64,000 nt of DNA from the NCBI GenBank assembly GCA_964463355.1, contig CAYXBP010000007.1:1-64000 (forward strand), read 5' to 3'. Positions 25,878 to 35,183 of the stretch are shown piece by piece. The position numbers and the translations under genes are program-made. This DNA comes from Firm-04 sp964463355 (GTDB lineage Bacteria; Bacillota; Clostridia; Oscillospirales; Ruminococcaceae). The notes under the pieces are model-generated. The model was not told the DNA's origin. It did no database searches and was given only the letters and a program-made list of their open reading frames with translations. The first letter of the stretch is position 1, and each line of letters opens with the position of its first letter.

Positions 25878-27050
25878 TTATTCTTTTGATTTGGGAGCAA
25901 AGTACTGGTACAATTGACACTGCAACATACCATTGTAGAGTTTTCGTCGTTTATCTGCCTTTCGCCCGAACTGCTTTTCAAACTCAGCATCTGGAGAGAT
26001 AACACTACAAGCGCAATCGTCGCGGAACACCTTGCCCATCACGCGATATAGTTCCTGCGCCTGCTGTACATCCAGCATACGCTCACCATAGGGTGGATTA
26101 CAGACAATCGTCTGACCTGCCACCGCCTGAAATGCGCGAATATCGGCTTGCTTGACGGTGATTTTCTCTGCAACGCCTGCTTTTTTAGCGTTCTCAAGGG
26201 TAAGTGCTACCGCTTCAGGATCATTATCATAGCCCACGGCAGTAAAAGGCACATCGCGCTGGATCAACGCACGTGCTGCATCGCGGTTCTCCGCCCAAAG
26301 CTTTGCAGGGATACTTTCCCAACGCTCTGCCGCAAATCGGCGGCGCAGACCAGGAGCAATATGCATCGCACGACAGGCACCCTCTATCAGCATAGTACCA
26401 CTGCCACAGAACGGATCACATAGCTGTGTATCATATCGCACGCGGGAAAGGTCGAGAATGCCTGCTGCCAACGTTTCACGGATGGGTGCAGCATTGGCTT
26501 TCTGCCGCCACCCACGCTTGTGCAAGCCAAATCCGCTGGTATCAAGATACATGGTACAAACATCGTGCATAATATTGAATTGCAATTGATGAATCGCACC
26601 AGTTTCTGGTAAGGTTTGCGTATGGTATGCCTTTTGCAGACGCTTGACCGCCGCCTTTTTGACAATAGATTGGCAAGTGGGCACACTGCTCAATTGCGAA
26701 TTGAGTGACGACCCTTTAACGGGAAACGAATCATCTTTCCCGATAAACTCCTCCAAAGGGATCTGCATCACGCCGTCAAAGAGAGGGTCAAAGGCAGTTT
26801 TGCCACGCTGGGCACCCACTGGAAACGTAGCAAGCTCGATCAGCACACGCTCGGCCACAGTGAGATGAATATTCGCTTTTGCCAACATAGACAAATCGCC
26901 AGAAAAGGAAACCTTACCGTTTGCCGCTGCAATATCCACTGCACCAATACGTGCAAGTTCAAATTTCAAAACGCTCTCAAGACCAAAATGGCAGGGGCAG
27001 CAATAGCGTATCATACTGGAAGATGCTGTTTGTTGTGTCTGTATCATCAT
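25878..27050 (-). CDS. THUMP-domain class I RNA methyltransferase (YpsC/RlmL-like)
   Basis: The 390-residue protein has an N-terminal ferredoxin-like/THUMP part (residues 10-170, CHFGLESVLKFELARIG, KANIHLTVAERVLIELATF) and a Rossmann methyltransferase domain (DPFCGSGTMLIEGA, GYDNDPEAVALTLENAKKAG, and the catalytic motif NPPYGERM). It matches RlmL/YpsC-type N2-guanine methyltransferases of 23S rRNA. Start: ATGATG at 27050/27047 follows GGAAAGGA. The longer frame to 27155 runs into the PBP gene and has no SD. It lies 22 bases after the PBP stop and 17 before lysA. Exact modified base unknown. Confidence 0.88.
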   Translation of the reverse strand: MMIQTQQTASSSMIRYCCPCHFGLESVLKFELARIGAVDIAAANGKVSFSGDLSMLAKANIHLTVAERVLIELATFPVGAQRGKTAFDPLFDGVMQIPLEEFIGKDDSFPVKGSSLNSQLSSVPTCQSIVKKAAVKRLQKAYHTQTLPETGAIHQLQFNIMHDVCTMYLDTSGFGLHKRGWRQKANAAPIRETLAAGILDLSRVRYDTQLCDPFCGSGTMLIEGACRAMHIAPGLRRRFAAERWESIPAKLWAENRDAARALIQRDVPFTAVGYDNDPEAVALTLENAKKAGVAEKITVKQADIRAFQAVAGQTIVCNPPYGERMLDVQQAQELYRVMGKVFRDDCACSVISPDAEFEKQFGRKADKRRKLYNGMLQCQLYQYFAPKSKE

Positions 27051-27072
27051 ATTTCCTTTCCGTGATACAGGA

Positions 27073-29412
27073 TCACTGCAACACATGGGTAACGCCGTCA
27101 CAATAGGGCGCATTGCTGGATTTCCAGTATCCGGTGCCTGCTGAAGGGCAACCATCTACTGCGATCTTTCCGGTAGTTGCACAGACGTTACCCTTGATAA
27201 CCGTATCGCATTCAGGGAAGTCTTCACCACTAAAATTGGCTTCCAGCCAATCGCGCATAACATTTCTCCAAAGGCGCGCAGAACTGATAGAGCCGTGATT
27301 ACGGATCTCCTTATTCTCGGGGTAACCGATCCATACGCCACTGACAAAATCGGGATTGAGGCACATGAACTCAAGGTCAAACCAGTCGGATGTCGTACCA
27401 GTTTTGCCTGCAAGAGGCACACCGCTGATTTTTGCACCAGTACCAGTACCTCTTGCAACAACATTTTGCAGCAGCTGGTTCATGACATAAGAAGTTTCAG
27501 GAGAGATCACAGCAGCGTAATCATCGCCGCCTGCGTAGATTAAGCCACCATCGCCGCTTTCCACGCGGCTGATAATATGCGCATCGCTGAAATACCCGCC
27601 ATTGCCGTACACCATATAGGCATTGACCATATCTTCCACGGTCACACCATAGCTCAGCGCGCCTACCGCCAAGGGTGCATAATCCGCATCACGCTCAGGA
27701 TACAATGACAGCCCGACAGTTTCAGTGGCAAAATTGTAGATATTCTGCACGCCATAGGTTTTGCAGAGCAGTGCAGGGATGGTATTATACGAATGCTGAA
27801 TGGCAGTATAGATCTTGACGGGCTTGTTGCTGTAACGGATGCCGCTGCCCGATGAGTAGTTCGTTGGCCACTTTTTATTGTTGATGACCAGAGGCGGTGC
27901 ATCCAGTGCAACAGTACCCCACGCGATCAGATCATTTTCCAGCGCATAACCATAGGTAGATATTGGCTTGATGGCAGAGCCAGGCTGCTGCGGCTCGGTA
28001 GATGCATAGCTGATACCCAGAGATGCGGTCTTTTCACCGACTTTACCCACGGTACACAGAATATTGCCAGCATAATCAATGGCAACGAATCCAGATTGCA
28101 ACGACATACTTTCTTCCAGTGTCTTTTCACCGTCACCATCAAGATCACGGTAATAAATGGTACGGTCAGCGGAAGTCATACCCTTAAGCAGATTGTTGAG
28201 ATCAGAATACTTTTCTTCCACATACGCCTGCATATCCAAATCGGCGGTGGTATAAATCTGGTAGCCGCCTGTACGGATCAAGTTCAGGGCACGCTCCTGC
28301 GTAATGCCGCGATCCTCCATCAGATATTCAGAAAACTCGCGGATTGCTTCATCCACGATCCAGCTGGTGGCATCGCTTTTTTCCTCGTCCTCGTCTTTTT
28401 CTTCTTTCTCCAATTCTGGATGCAGTGCTTTGTACTCATCGGTATCCGTAAACAACAGCTTTTCGGAGAGTGCTGTCTGATACTCGTCAAAGGTAATGGC
28501 ACCGTTATCATACATCTGGAACAAAATATACTCCATACGATTGCGGTTGATCTCTCTACCGGTATTAATCCAATTATCGGTTTTGACATAGGTATCTGTT
28601 ACGGCATTATATTCTGTTTCATAGTGCCCAGCAAAGGGATTATTCACCTCAGGGCTTTGCGGAATTGCTGCAAGGCAGGCTGCCTCTGCAATAGAAAGCT
28701 CTCCGACACTTTTGCCGAAATACTTCTGCGCAGCCTTCTCCACGCCGTTTGCCGCACCGCCGAATCCGATGTAATTCATGTAGGTTTCCAAGATCTCATC
28801 CTTGTTGTAACGCTTTTCCATCTGCATTGCACGGAAAATTTCACGTATCTTACGCTGGGGGCTTGCTTCGTTATCACCCGTTAAATTCTTAACAAGCTGC
28901 TGTGTAATGGTCGAACCACCTTGATCGGTATCCCAGAAGTTCAGCAACAAATTGGCAAATGCAGCAATGGTGCGCTTATAATCCACGCCCTCATGCGAAT
29001 AGAATCGTTCGTCCTCACCATACACAAACGCATCACGGACATGCTGGGGCACATCTTCAAGATCCACTGGAATACGCTCCACCGCATTCTGTGCCACATA
29101 CAAAGTGACCAGCTCCCCGTTTGCATCGGTTGCATAGATGTTGGTAGAATAGCTCATTGCCATTTCTTGAATGCTTACCGTTGAGGTGGACTCCATATAA
29201 TTGATGACATATGCAGTTGCAGCAATGGCACAGATACTGCCTGTAATACAAAACACCAAGAAAAACGAAAGAAAAGTTGCGCCAACCACAGAAAGAAATC
29301 TACTGATGGCACGAATGACCAACGGCTTACGTTTTTTCTTGACAGTACGGCGACGCGATGTACTCTCTGCATGATGCGCGGCTTGTTCAGATGATTGCAC
29401 AGGATACTTCAT
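27073..29412 (-). CDS. Class A penicillin-binding protein (glycosyltransferase plus transpeptidase)
   Basis: The 779-residue protein has a basic cytoplasmic tail and a membrane anchor (about residues 38-70). Next is a GT51 glycosyltransferase domain (EDERFYSHEGVDYKR, GGSTITQQLVKNL, RKIREIF), then a transpeptidase with SxxK in PGSAIKP, SYN in QHSYNTIPA, and KTGTT. It polymerises and crosslinks peptidoglycan outside the membrane. The N-terminal extension rich in Lys/Arg is typical of Firmicute PBP1. ATG 29412 has AAAGGAG ten bases upstream, and the promoter at 29465-29493 excludes the longer frame. An acidic insert (EKEEKDEDEEKSD) lies between domains. First gene of the operon. Confidence 0.95.
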   Translation of the reverse strand: MKYPVQSSEQAAHHAESTSRRRTVKKKRKPLVIRAISRFLSVVGATFLSFFLVFCITGSICAIAATAYVINYMESTSTVSIQEMAMSYSTNIYATDANGELVTLYVAQNAVERIPVDLEDVPQHVRDAFVYGEDERFYSHEGVDYKRTIAAFANLLLNFWDTDQGGSTITQQLVKNLTGDNEASPQRKIREIFRAMQMEKRYNKDEILETYMNYIGFGGAANGVEKAAQKYFGKSVGELSIAEAACLAAIPQSPEVNNPFAGHYETEYNAVTDTYVKTDNWINTGREINRNRMEYILFQMYDNGAITFDEYQTALSEKLLFTDTDEYKALHPELEKEEKDEDEEKSDATSWIVDEAIREFSEYLMEDRGITQERALNLIRTGGYQIYTTADLDMQAYVEEKYSDLNNLLKGMTSADRTIYYRDLDGDGEKTLEESMSLQSGFVAIDYAGNILCTVGKVGEKTASLGISYASTEPQQPGSAIKPISTYGYALENDLIAWGTVALDAPPLVINNKKWPTNYSSGSGIRYSNKPVKIYTAIQHSYNTIPALLCKTYGVQNIYNFATETVGLSLYPERDADYAPLAVGALSYGVTVEDMVNAYMVYGNGGYFSDAHIISRVESGDGGLIYAGGDDYAAVISPETSYVMNQLLQNVVARGTGTGAKISGVPLAGKTGTTSDWFDLEFMCLNPDFVSGVWIGYPENKEIRNHGSISSARLWRNVMRDWLEANFSGEDFPECDTVIKGNVCATTGKIAVDGCPSAGTGYWKSSNAPYCDGVTHVLQ

Positions 29413-29464
29413 AAATCGACAAACTCCTTTCGGAATAAAAAGCAAGTACTCACATACACCACCT

Positions 29465-29493
29465 ATTATACCACAAATCGTACGCGATGTTAA
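29465..29493 (-). promoter_or_regulatory. Promoter of the PBP-THUMP-lysA operon
   Basis: TTAACA and a perfect TATAAT on the minus strand are spaced 17 bases, about 50 bases before the PBP start. Confidence 0.85.
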
Positions 29494-29597
29494 GTGCTTT
29501 TTTGAAAATTTTCGCTTTTTTTTCATCTTTTCGAATAAATATGCAAAAAACGTGGCAAACTTCGTTCAAAACGCAATACAGAAAGGTGGTTTTTTCT

Positions 29598-29996
29598 ATG
29601 AAAGAGAGAGGAATCTACTATATCATCACGGTATTTGCTTTGTGCGGAACTCTGACTGGTGGATTGCTGATTCTGAAAAAAAACATGACGCAGCAGGAGC
29701 AGCTTCCAGAAGTATGCGCTGAGATAGGGACATCGCACAACATCACAACAACCACCACGCAAACGCTGGAACAACCCGCCATTGCCACGCCACAACAGAT
29801 TACAGAAAACGAATTCTTTCTGCAACTACGAGAAAACACATTATACGTTTACCCCAAGGGACAAACTTCCCCCATTGAAACCTATCCTATGGAAAGTGCT
29901 TGGCTACCCGAATACGACCGCATTCTACTGGAAAACGGCGTTTACGCACAGAACCAAGCTGCACTACGGCAGTTAATTGAGGATTACACATCATGA
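29598..29996 (+). CDS. Small membrane-anchored protein with BofC-like C-terminus
   Basis: The 132-residue protein has one N-terminal membrane helix (residues 6-24), then a Thr-rich linker (TTTTTQTLEQ). The compact C-terminal segment includes LYVYPKG, PIETYPMES, LPEYDRILLENGVYA and ends IEDYTS. That last pattern is common in clostridial proteins related to the C-terminal domain of BofC. Function is unknown. The start is supported by GAAAGGTGG eight bases upstream; a longer frame begins inside the PBP promoter. Its stop overlaps the next ATG (29993-29996), so the two membrane proteins are coupled. Confidence 0.6.
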   Translation: MKERGIYYIITVFALCGTLTGGLLILKKNMTQQEQLPEVCAEIGTSHNITTTTTQTLEQPAIATPQQITENEFFLQLRENTLYVYPKGQTSPIETYPMESAWLPEYDRILLENGVYAQNQAALRQLIEDYTS

Positions 29997-30766
29997 GCAA
30001 TACCTCGGCATTTACACAGGCAAGAAACGCATTACGGCTTCATGCAAGAGAAACTGCGGTGATCTCGGCAGGAAACAGCATTTTATATATGCTGCTATGG
30101 ATGATCGGGAAGCTGTGCGAACGTGGAACATTTCCATTCATCGTCGCAGCGGCATTGCCTGCACATATCGATTCTGCTGATCTGCTGCTGCCACTTCTGC
30201 TTATTGCTGCCTCGTTTGTACTGTCGTTGTATCGCAACCATGTCGATGAGCAAATTGGTACCATGACAGGGGTTCTCACCGAATGTGACCTTGGGTTTCT
30301 TGGATGTAGCGGACGATTCTGGCTGTGGCGTCGTCGTATAGCGGTTCATCTGTTAGCAAATACACTGTTAATCCTTGCATTTGTGCCTTCCGTGATCCTG
30401 CTTGCGGCGGCAATGCTGACATTGCAGCTTGCAGCAGTCGCTGGAGATGCTACATTGCATCTAATGCTGCTATTGCATCTGCTGATGGGAGCGATTCTGC
30501 TGCTGATTCTCCCCTTGCGAATATGGTGTGCAATGGCGGCGATACCCCTTTGCTATCTCAAGCAGCCCCACCATTCAACAGGAACAGTATGGCATTATGC
30601 TATGCTGTGTACCAAAGGAATCTGCGGCAAATTGTTACAAAATCGCGTGCGATGTTTAGCCTGCATAATACTACCCGTATACTGGTTTTCAGCATATCCA
30701 CAGCTGCTTGCCACAGAAATGCTGTTGTGCAGCCAAAACTGTAAAAACATCCTTCCAGATATATAA
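29993..30766 (+). CDS. Multi-span membrane protein of unknown function
   Basis: The 257-residue protein has about five hydrophobic segments (near residues 25-45, 55-75, 115-145, 150-175, 225-245), basic loops, and no motif I recognise. Its ATG overlaps the stop of the BofC-like gene, so the two products are probably made together and may interact. The 214 bases after it hold only the promoter of the M23 gene. No terminator was seen. Confidence 0.6.
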   Translation: MSNTSAFTQARNALRLHARETAVISAGNSILYMLLWMIGKLCERGTFPFIVAAALPAHIDSADLLLPLLLIAASFVLSLYRNHVDEQIGTMTGVLTECDLGFLGCSGRFWLWRRRIAVHLLANTLLILAFVPSVILLAAAMLTLQLAAVAGDATLHLMLLLHLLMGAILLLILPLRIWCAMAAIPLCYLKQPHHSTGTVWHYAMLCTKGICGKLLQNRVRCLACIILPVYWFSAYPQLLATEMLLCSQNCKNILPDI

Positions 30767-30879
30767 ACTCAGCGTAAATTTCAAAGGGAAAATCGACCAT
30801 TTTTGTCATGGAATATATCCAAAAGAAAAGGATTCTGTCCGAAAACGTTGTGCGTTTCTCCAAAATATCGGCAAAAAGC

Positions 30880-30907
30880 TTGCATTCTTCGCGGAAATCT
30901 GTATAAT
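30880..30907 (+). promoter_or_regulatory. Promoter of the M23 endopeptidase gene
   Basis: TTGCAT and a perfect TATAAT are spaced 16 bases, about 70 bases before the GTG start. Confidence 0.7.
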
Positions 30908-30980
30908 GGGTTGTGTTACCGATTTGTAACCATTTGGTCAGAAAGGTACGCAGAATCATGTTTTTGCAGAAAGGAGTTTT

Positions 30981-32654
30981 TTGGTGAACCACCCTTGGCA
31001 AAGCCGTGCCGGCATCGGGCAGGCACAGCATACGGACGCAGGCCAATGTATCAACACGGAAACGCAGAGCAAAGTATTCTCCGCACTACGCGACATCGCT
31101 CGTCCATTTCATAAAAACGTTCAAAAGAAAGCATATATTTCCAAAAGTAAAACTGGACAGTTGGTCTGCGGCAAACGTGACGCACGTTTCGCAAAGCGAA
31201 ACCACACAGTTGCCTGCGGCAAACATGACGCACATTTTTCCTTTTTTCACAAAGCAAGTGCCGCCCCATGGATGCTGCCTGCTTCCGTTATACGCTGCAT
31301 GGCACCCATCATCTGTGTAGTACTGTTGAGTACTTCAGTGATTTACGGTGAAAATATGGAACACTACGGGTTTGCCGTAGAATACAATGGTCAGCTGCTT
31401 GGCTACATCGCCGAAGAGGAGGACTACTATACCGCACTTTCGCTCGTTGATCAACAACTAGCCAACACCAATGATACCTATGATATCCCCTCACACCACA
31501 AGTTGACCGCAGTCGCTTTTGATGCAACAGTCCCGTATCTTACAGCACCAACCCTTGCAGATGAAATGCTGCACGCAGCGAATATCACACTCATGGAATG
31601 CTACGGCGTATACCGTGGGGAAGATTTTCTTGGCGCAGTGGATGAGCCCGATATAATCCGCCATGCGCTTGCGGCACATATTGCCGATTACACCAATTCA
31701 CTGGCAGCAGATGCGGAATCGGTATTCTACACTGTGCCTCTGCGCTATGATCAAGGCTTATATGCCGCGCAGCAAAAGGTTGATGCCGAAAAGCTTGCTG
31801 CACAACTGACGGAAAGTAACGAAAGCTTCGAAACGCTCATCACCCAGAAGGAAACTTCCGTTTATACACTGGCACAGCAATATTCTATGACGGTAGATGC
31901 GATCTACGCACTGAATCCTGGCATCGATGAGCGCATCCCCAAGGCAACAGCGGTAAAAGTACGCGTAACAGAATCTGCAATGCCCATTGCTTATACAGCA
32001 ACCATGGCAACAGTCACACTGATCGACTACCCTGTACAGGAAGTTCCCACTGCCAATTTACCTCTCGGGCAGCGTGAGATCATCTCACCTGGCAGCTATG
32101 GTGAGGCTGCGCAGACCGTTTCCATCACTTATGTTAACGGTAAGGAATTGAACCGCAAAGTACTGACCTCCACACAACTGAGCGAACCGATTACTGAAAT
32201 CGTTGCTGTGGGTACTTATGTTGCAAAACCAAAGGATTCTACCACGAAGTTGTATGGCACTGGAGAATACACCTGGCCTGTCAATGGCGGATATATCAGC
32301 GACCCATTCATCAGCAACCGCAACCATAAGGGTATGGATATTGCAGCACCAGCGAACTCCGAGATCTTTGCCGCAGCAGATGGCACTGTCCTCACAGCTG
32401 GCTGGCACGATGGCGGCTACGGCTATTACGTCGTGATCGACCACGGCAGCGGGCACAAAACCCTCTATGCCCACTGCAATGAGATTCTTGTCAATGTAGG
32501 GCAAGCTGTCACTCAAGGTCAGTTGATCGCGCTGGTCGGATCAACTGGACGCTCTACGGGAAATCATTTGCATTTTGAGGTCATTCTCAATGATGTAAGG
32601 CAAAATCCAGCAGAATTTCTGCGCGTCAATGCTGATGAACGCAGGACTTCTTAA
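30981..32654 (+). CDS. Membrane-anchored LysM-G5-M23 peptidoglycan endopeptidase
   Basis: The 557-residue protein has an unusually long cytoplasmic N-terminus (residues 1-95) and one membrane helix (about 99-121). Outside the cell lie a LysM-like segment (about 290-330, SVYTLAQQYSMTVDAIYALNPG), a G5 domain (about 350-425) and a C-terminal M23 domain (about 450-545). Zinc motifs HKGMD and GNHLHFE are present, with HCN nearby, so it should cleave peptidoglycan crosslinks. Start is a GTG at 30981 after AAGGAG. The cytoplasmic part contains two copies of a repeated unit reading CGKRDARF and CGKHDAHF (31157-31239), foreign in look to the rest. Confidence 0.9.
   Translation: MVNHPWQSRAGIGQAQHTDAGQCINTETQSKVFSALRDIARPFHKNVQKKAYISKSKTGQLVCGKRDARFAKRNHTVACGKHDAHFSFFHKASAAPWMLPASVIRCMAPIICVVLLSTSVIYGENMEHYGFAVEYNGQLLGYIAEEEDYYTALSLVDQQLANTNDTYDIPSHHKLTAVAFDATVPYLTAPTLADEMLHAANITLMECYGVYRGEDFLGAVDEPDIIRHALAAHIADYTNSLAADAESVFYTVPLRYDQGLYAAQQKVDAEKLAAQLTESNESFETLITQKETSVYTLAQQYSMTVDAIYALNPGIDERIPKATAVKVRVTESAMPIAYTATMATVTLIDYPVQEVPTANLPLGQREIISPGSYGEAAQTVSITYVNGKELNRKVLTSTQLSEPITEIVAVGTYVAKPKDSTTKLYGTGEYTWPVNGGYISDPFISNRNHKGMDIAAPANSEIFAAADGTVLTAGWHDGGYGYYVVIDHGSGHKTLYAHCNEILVNVGQAVTQGQLIALVGSTGRSTGNHLHFEVILNDVRQNPAEFLRVNADERRTS
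31157..31239 (+). repeat. Two-copy REP-like repeat inside the M23 gene
   Basis: Copy A (31157-31190) and copy B (31206-31239) share ACAGTTG, then CTGCGGCAAAC-TGACGCAC-TTT, spaced 49 bases. Copy A contains the palindrome AAACGTG-ACG-CACGTTT. Both copies are in frame in the cytoplasmic part of the protein. Confidence 0.7.
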
Positions 32655-32696
32655 GAATTCGCTCATGCCCTTTCAAAAAATGCGGACTGACAGAAT

Positions 32697-32730
32697 AACG
32701 CTGTTGTATCGTTACAGATACAACAGCGTT
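32697..32730. terminator. Strong hairpin after the M23 gene
   Basis: A 14-bp perfect stem (32697-32710 with 32717-32730) with a six-base loop. The T-run is weak on both sides, so it may act as terminator or as an mRNA 3' end. The rest of 32655-32873 shows no gene. Confidence 0.65.
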
Positions 32731-32873
32731 TCGTTCTATCGAGAAAACCATGGGAGCATTCTGTAGAGCTAATGTACGGAATATCTTCCAAAGAAAAGCA
32801 TGAGGTGTTCCGCTATCTGCGGACAACGGCAAACCTTGAAAAGGCTTGCTCGATACTTTTACAATTTTTACTC

Positions 32874-33914
32874 TCATTTTTGCTGCATCAACTTATGTTT
32901 CAAAAGTGTCAAATCTTCAGCAGTAATGCGCCCATCAGTGTTCATATCCGCTTGTGGCGCAGATATCGTATCGGCTGCTGCATCGCATGAAAGATACTTC
33001 ACCATCACAACGGCATCCGCCATGGAAACACTCCCGTCTTTGTTTACATCGCCAAGAAGCATTGCTGGTATGACAGAGGGTTCGGTGGTATCCATGGAGG
33101 AGTGTGTATTTTGCGGCTGATCTGCTTCACCGTTCCAATAGTCACAAAGCTGTGTATACCAGAATGTACCCAATTTGCGATAGCCTTCCTCATTGGGATG
33201 CACGCCGTCATATAAATCAGATTTTTCAAGCACAGCATTCACGTCTGCCAACACAATCCGCGCTCCCTCGCTGCGTTTTTTTTCTACAAGGGCACGAATC
33301 TGAGCATTGCACTGCTCTACAACTGCGTCCATTGATTCTACTGTAAAATAATACTCGTTGATATACAGCGTATCGGTAGCATCCATACAAGGCAGTGTTG
33401 CCAGATAAAGCGCACCATTCTCAGGTAATGCAGGCAGAATATGATCAACCAATGATTCTAGCCTTGCACCATAATGCTCCAAATCATACAGGCTTAGGAT
33501 ATCATTGGTACCAATCTGCAAAAACACAACATCCGCAGGGTAATCTGTCATCAACCAATCAACAAAACTGGAAATGCCCGTACGTTGACCCGAAATAGAA
33601 TCCTCCTGTGCAATATTATCCACTGAATACCCGCTGTAGCCTGCATGCTGTGTGTCATAGCCTGTGCCGCCCCAGTTTGGCCCAACCATATCCACCCGTG
33701 CTTGTTGCCCGTTTTCTGTAATCAACGCACACAGTGTATTGCGATACCCGCCTGCCATCCAGAAGCCATCTGTAATGGAATCTCCAAGACACATCAGCGA
33801 AAGTGGTTTTACTTCATCGGCTGCGGTTTTGAATTTCACCATGGAAGCACCCCCTGCGATCATGGCAATGGCGGCTGCACAAGCCGTCCCTTTACGCAAA
33901 ACAGTATCATACAT
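32874..33914 (-). CDS. Secreted GDSL/SGNH hydrolase with C-terminal dockerin
   Basis: The 346-residue protein has a signal peptide (to about residue 32). A SGNH esterase domain follows with block I LGDSITDG, block III IGTNDI and the catalytic DGVHPN. A type I dockerin lies at about 285-340 with two calcium loops, DVNKDGSVSMAD and DMNTDGRITAED. It probably removes acetyl groups from plant polysaccharides while docked on a cellulosome scaffold; this resembles CE3-type acetylxylan esterases, but the family cannot be fixed by eye. ATGATG at 33917/33914 follows GGAG; I take the second for spacing. Own promoter at 33973-34001. Confidence 0.9.
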   Translation of the reverse strand: MYDTVLRKGTACAAAIAMIAGGASMVKFKTAADEVKPLSLMCLGDSITDGFWMAGGYRNTLCALITENGQQARVDMVGPNWGGTGYDTQHAGYSGYSVDNIAQEDSISGQRTGISSFVDWLMTDYPADVVFLQIGTNDILSLYDLEHYGARLESLVDHILPALPENGALYLATLPCMDATDTLYINEYYFTVESMDAVVEQCNAQIRALVEKKRSEGARIVLADVNAVLEKSDLYDGVHPNEEGYRKLGTFWYTQLCDYWNGEADQPQNTHSSMDTTEPSVIPAMLLGDVNKDGSVSMADAVVMVKYLSCDAAADTISAPQADMNTDGRITAEDLTLLKHKLMQQK

Positions 33915-33972
33915 CATATACTCCTTTCGGTTTTCCTCCTTACATATTTTCCCTGATGTTCGGCATCATGTT

Positions 33973-34001
33973 ATTGTAACACATTTGCAAGATTGTTGCA
34001 A
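33973..34001 (-). promoter_or_regulatory. Promoter of the GDSL-dockerin gene
   Basis: TTGCAA and TACAAT on the minus strand are spaced 17 bases, about 55 bases before the start. Confidence 0.7.
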
Positions 34002-34095
34002 TGCGCAATTGTATCATAATATTGTGCGATTGACTCCTGTTTGGCTTTTTCTCAATTCTCTGTGCATCACGTTTCACTTTGCGAAACATGCGCCA

Positions 34096-34124
34096 TTGAC
34101 AAACCCAACCGAATCGTGTATACT
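34096..34124 (+). promoter_or_regulatory. Promoter of the RNase Z-cca operon
   Basis: TTGACA (34096-34101) and TATACT (34119-34124) are spaced 17 bases. A leader of about 130 bases precedes the RNase Z start; I see no known riboswitch in it. Confidence 0.8.
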
Positions 34125-34261
34125 ATTTATATTGACAGCGCACGAAATGGAAGATATGCATGCAACATAAAGCCATCAGGCAAGCTTTGCACAATGTTGC
34201 CCTTATAAGTACAACTTTTTTGCACCCTATACAGAATGCTGTGATACAGAAAGGAATACAT

Positions 34262-35170
34262 ATGCTGGATGTTGTTTTGATCGGATGCGGCGGCACCGTA
34301 CCACTCAAAAATCGCTGGCTGACTGCCTGCTATTTACGCTGCAATGGCAATGCGATGCTTATTGATTGCGGAGAAGGCACACAAATAGCTATAAAAGAAG
34401 CAGGTGTATCTCTTTACGCCATTGATACCATTTGTTTAACGCACTATCACGCTGACCATGTCAGTGGATTGCCTGGACTGCTGCTTTCTTTAGGCAATGA
34501 GGGCAGAACGGCTCCTCTGGCAATTTATGGCCCCGCTGGACTGAAACGCATTGTGGATGGTTTACGCGTCATTGCGCCTGAACTGCCCTTTGCGCTGGAA
34601 TTACACGAATATACTCAGCCGAATGAATCTTTTACGATAGGCGATTTGACTGTAACGGCATTTGCGGTCAAGCATACGCTTCCCTGCTATGGATATCGTA
34701 TCCATTTGCCACGCGCAGGGAAATTTGACCCCATTCGTGCAAAGGAAAACAAAATTCCCGTGGCGATATGGAATACCCTGCAAAAAGGTAATACCATTAC
34801 ATATAATGGTGTTGCTTATCACCCTCAACAGGTGCTTGGCGCACCCCGAAAGGGGCTATCTATGGTGTATTGCACCGATACACGTCCGCTGGGACGTATT
34901 GCTGACATGGCACAGGGTGCTGATCTGTTCATCTGCGAGGGAATGTACGGTGACGCATCTAAGCAGGAAAAAGCCTTGAAAACTCTGCATATGACTTTTG
35001 CTGAAGCTGCACAGCTTGCAAAACAAGCGGAAGTAAAATTGATGTGGCTGACCCATTACAGTCCCTCTCTACCTGAACCAAATGAATATCTTGCTGATGC
35101 ACAAGCGATTTTCACTGCGACACAATGCGGCTATGATGGCTTGCGCACCACGCTTCGGTTTGAAGAATAA
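34262..35170 (+). CDS. Ribonuclease Z-like metallo-beta-lactamase-fold protein
   Basis: RNase Z trims the 3' trailer of tRNA precursors. The 302-residue protein has the zinc motif THYHADHVSGLPGLL, an N-terminal GCGGTVPLKNRW, IDCGEGTQ, KHTLPCYGYRI and a late histidine in WLTHYSPS. ATG 34262 with GAAAGGA seven bases upstream is preferred over a frame opening at 34160. The next gene, 13 bases on, adds CCA to tRNA, so two consecutive tRNA 3'-end steps are encoded together. Length matches RNase Z (about 300). Confidence 0.93.
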   Translation: MLDVVLIGCGGTVPLKNRWLTACYLRCNGNAMLIDCGEGTQIAIKEAGVSLYAIDTICLTHYHADHVSGLPGLLLSLGNEGRTAPLAIYGPAGLKRIVDGLRVIAPELPFALELHEYTQPNESFTIGDLTVTAFAVKHTLPCYGYRIHLPRAGKFDPIRAKENKIPVAIWNTLQKGNTITYNGVAYHPQQVLGAPRKGLSMVYCTDTRPLGRIADMAQGADLFICEGMYGDASKQEKALKTLHMTFAEAAQLAKQAEVKLMWLTHYSPSLPEPNEYLADAQAIFTATQCGYDGLRTTLRFEE

Positions 35171-35183
35171 GGATGATACAAGC

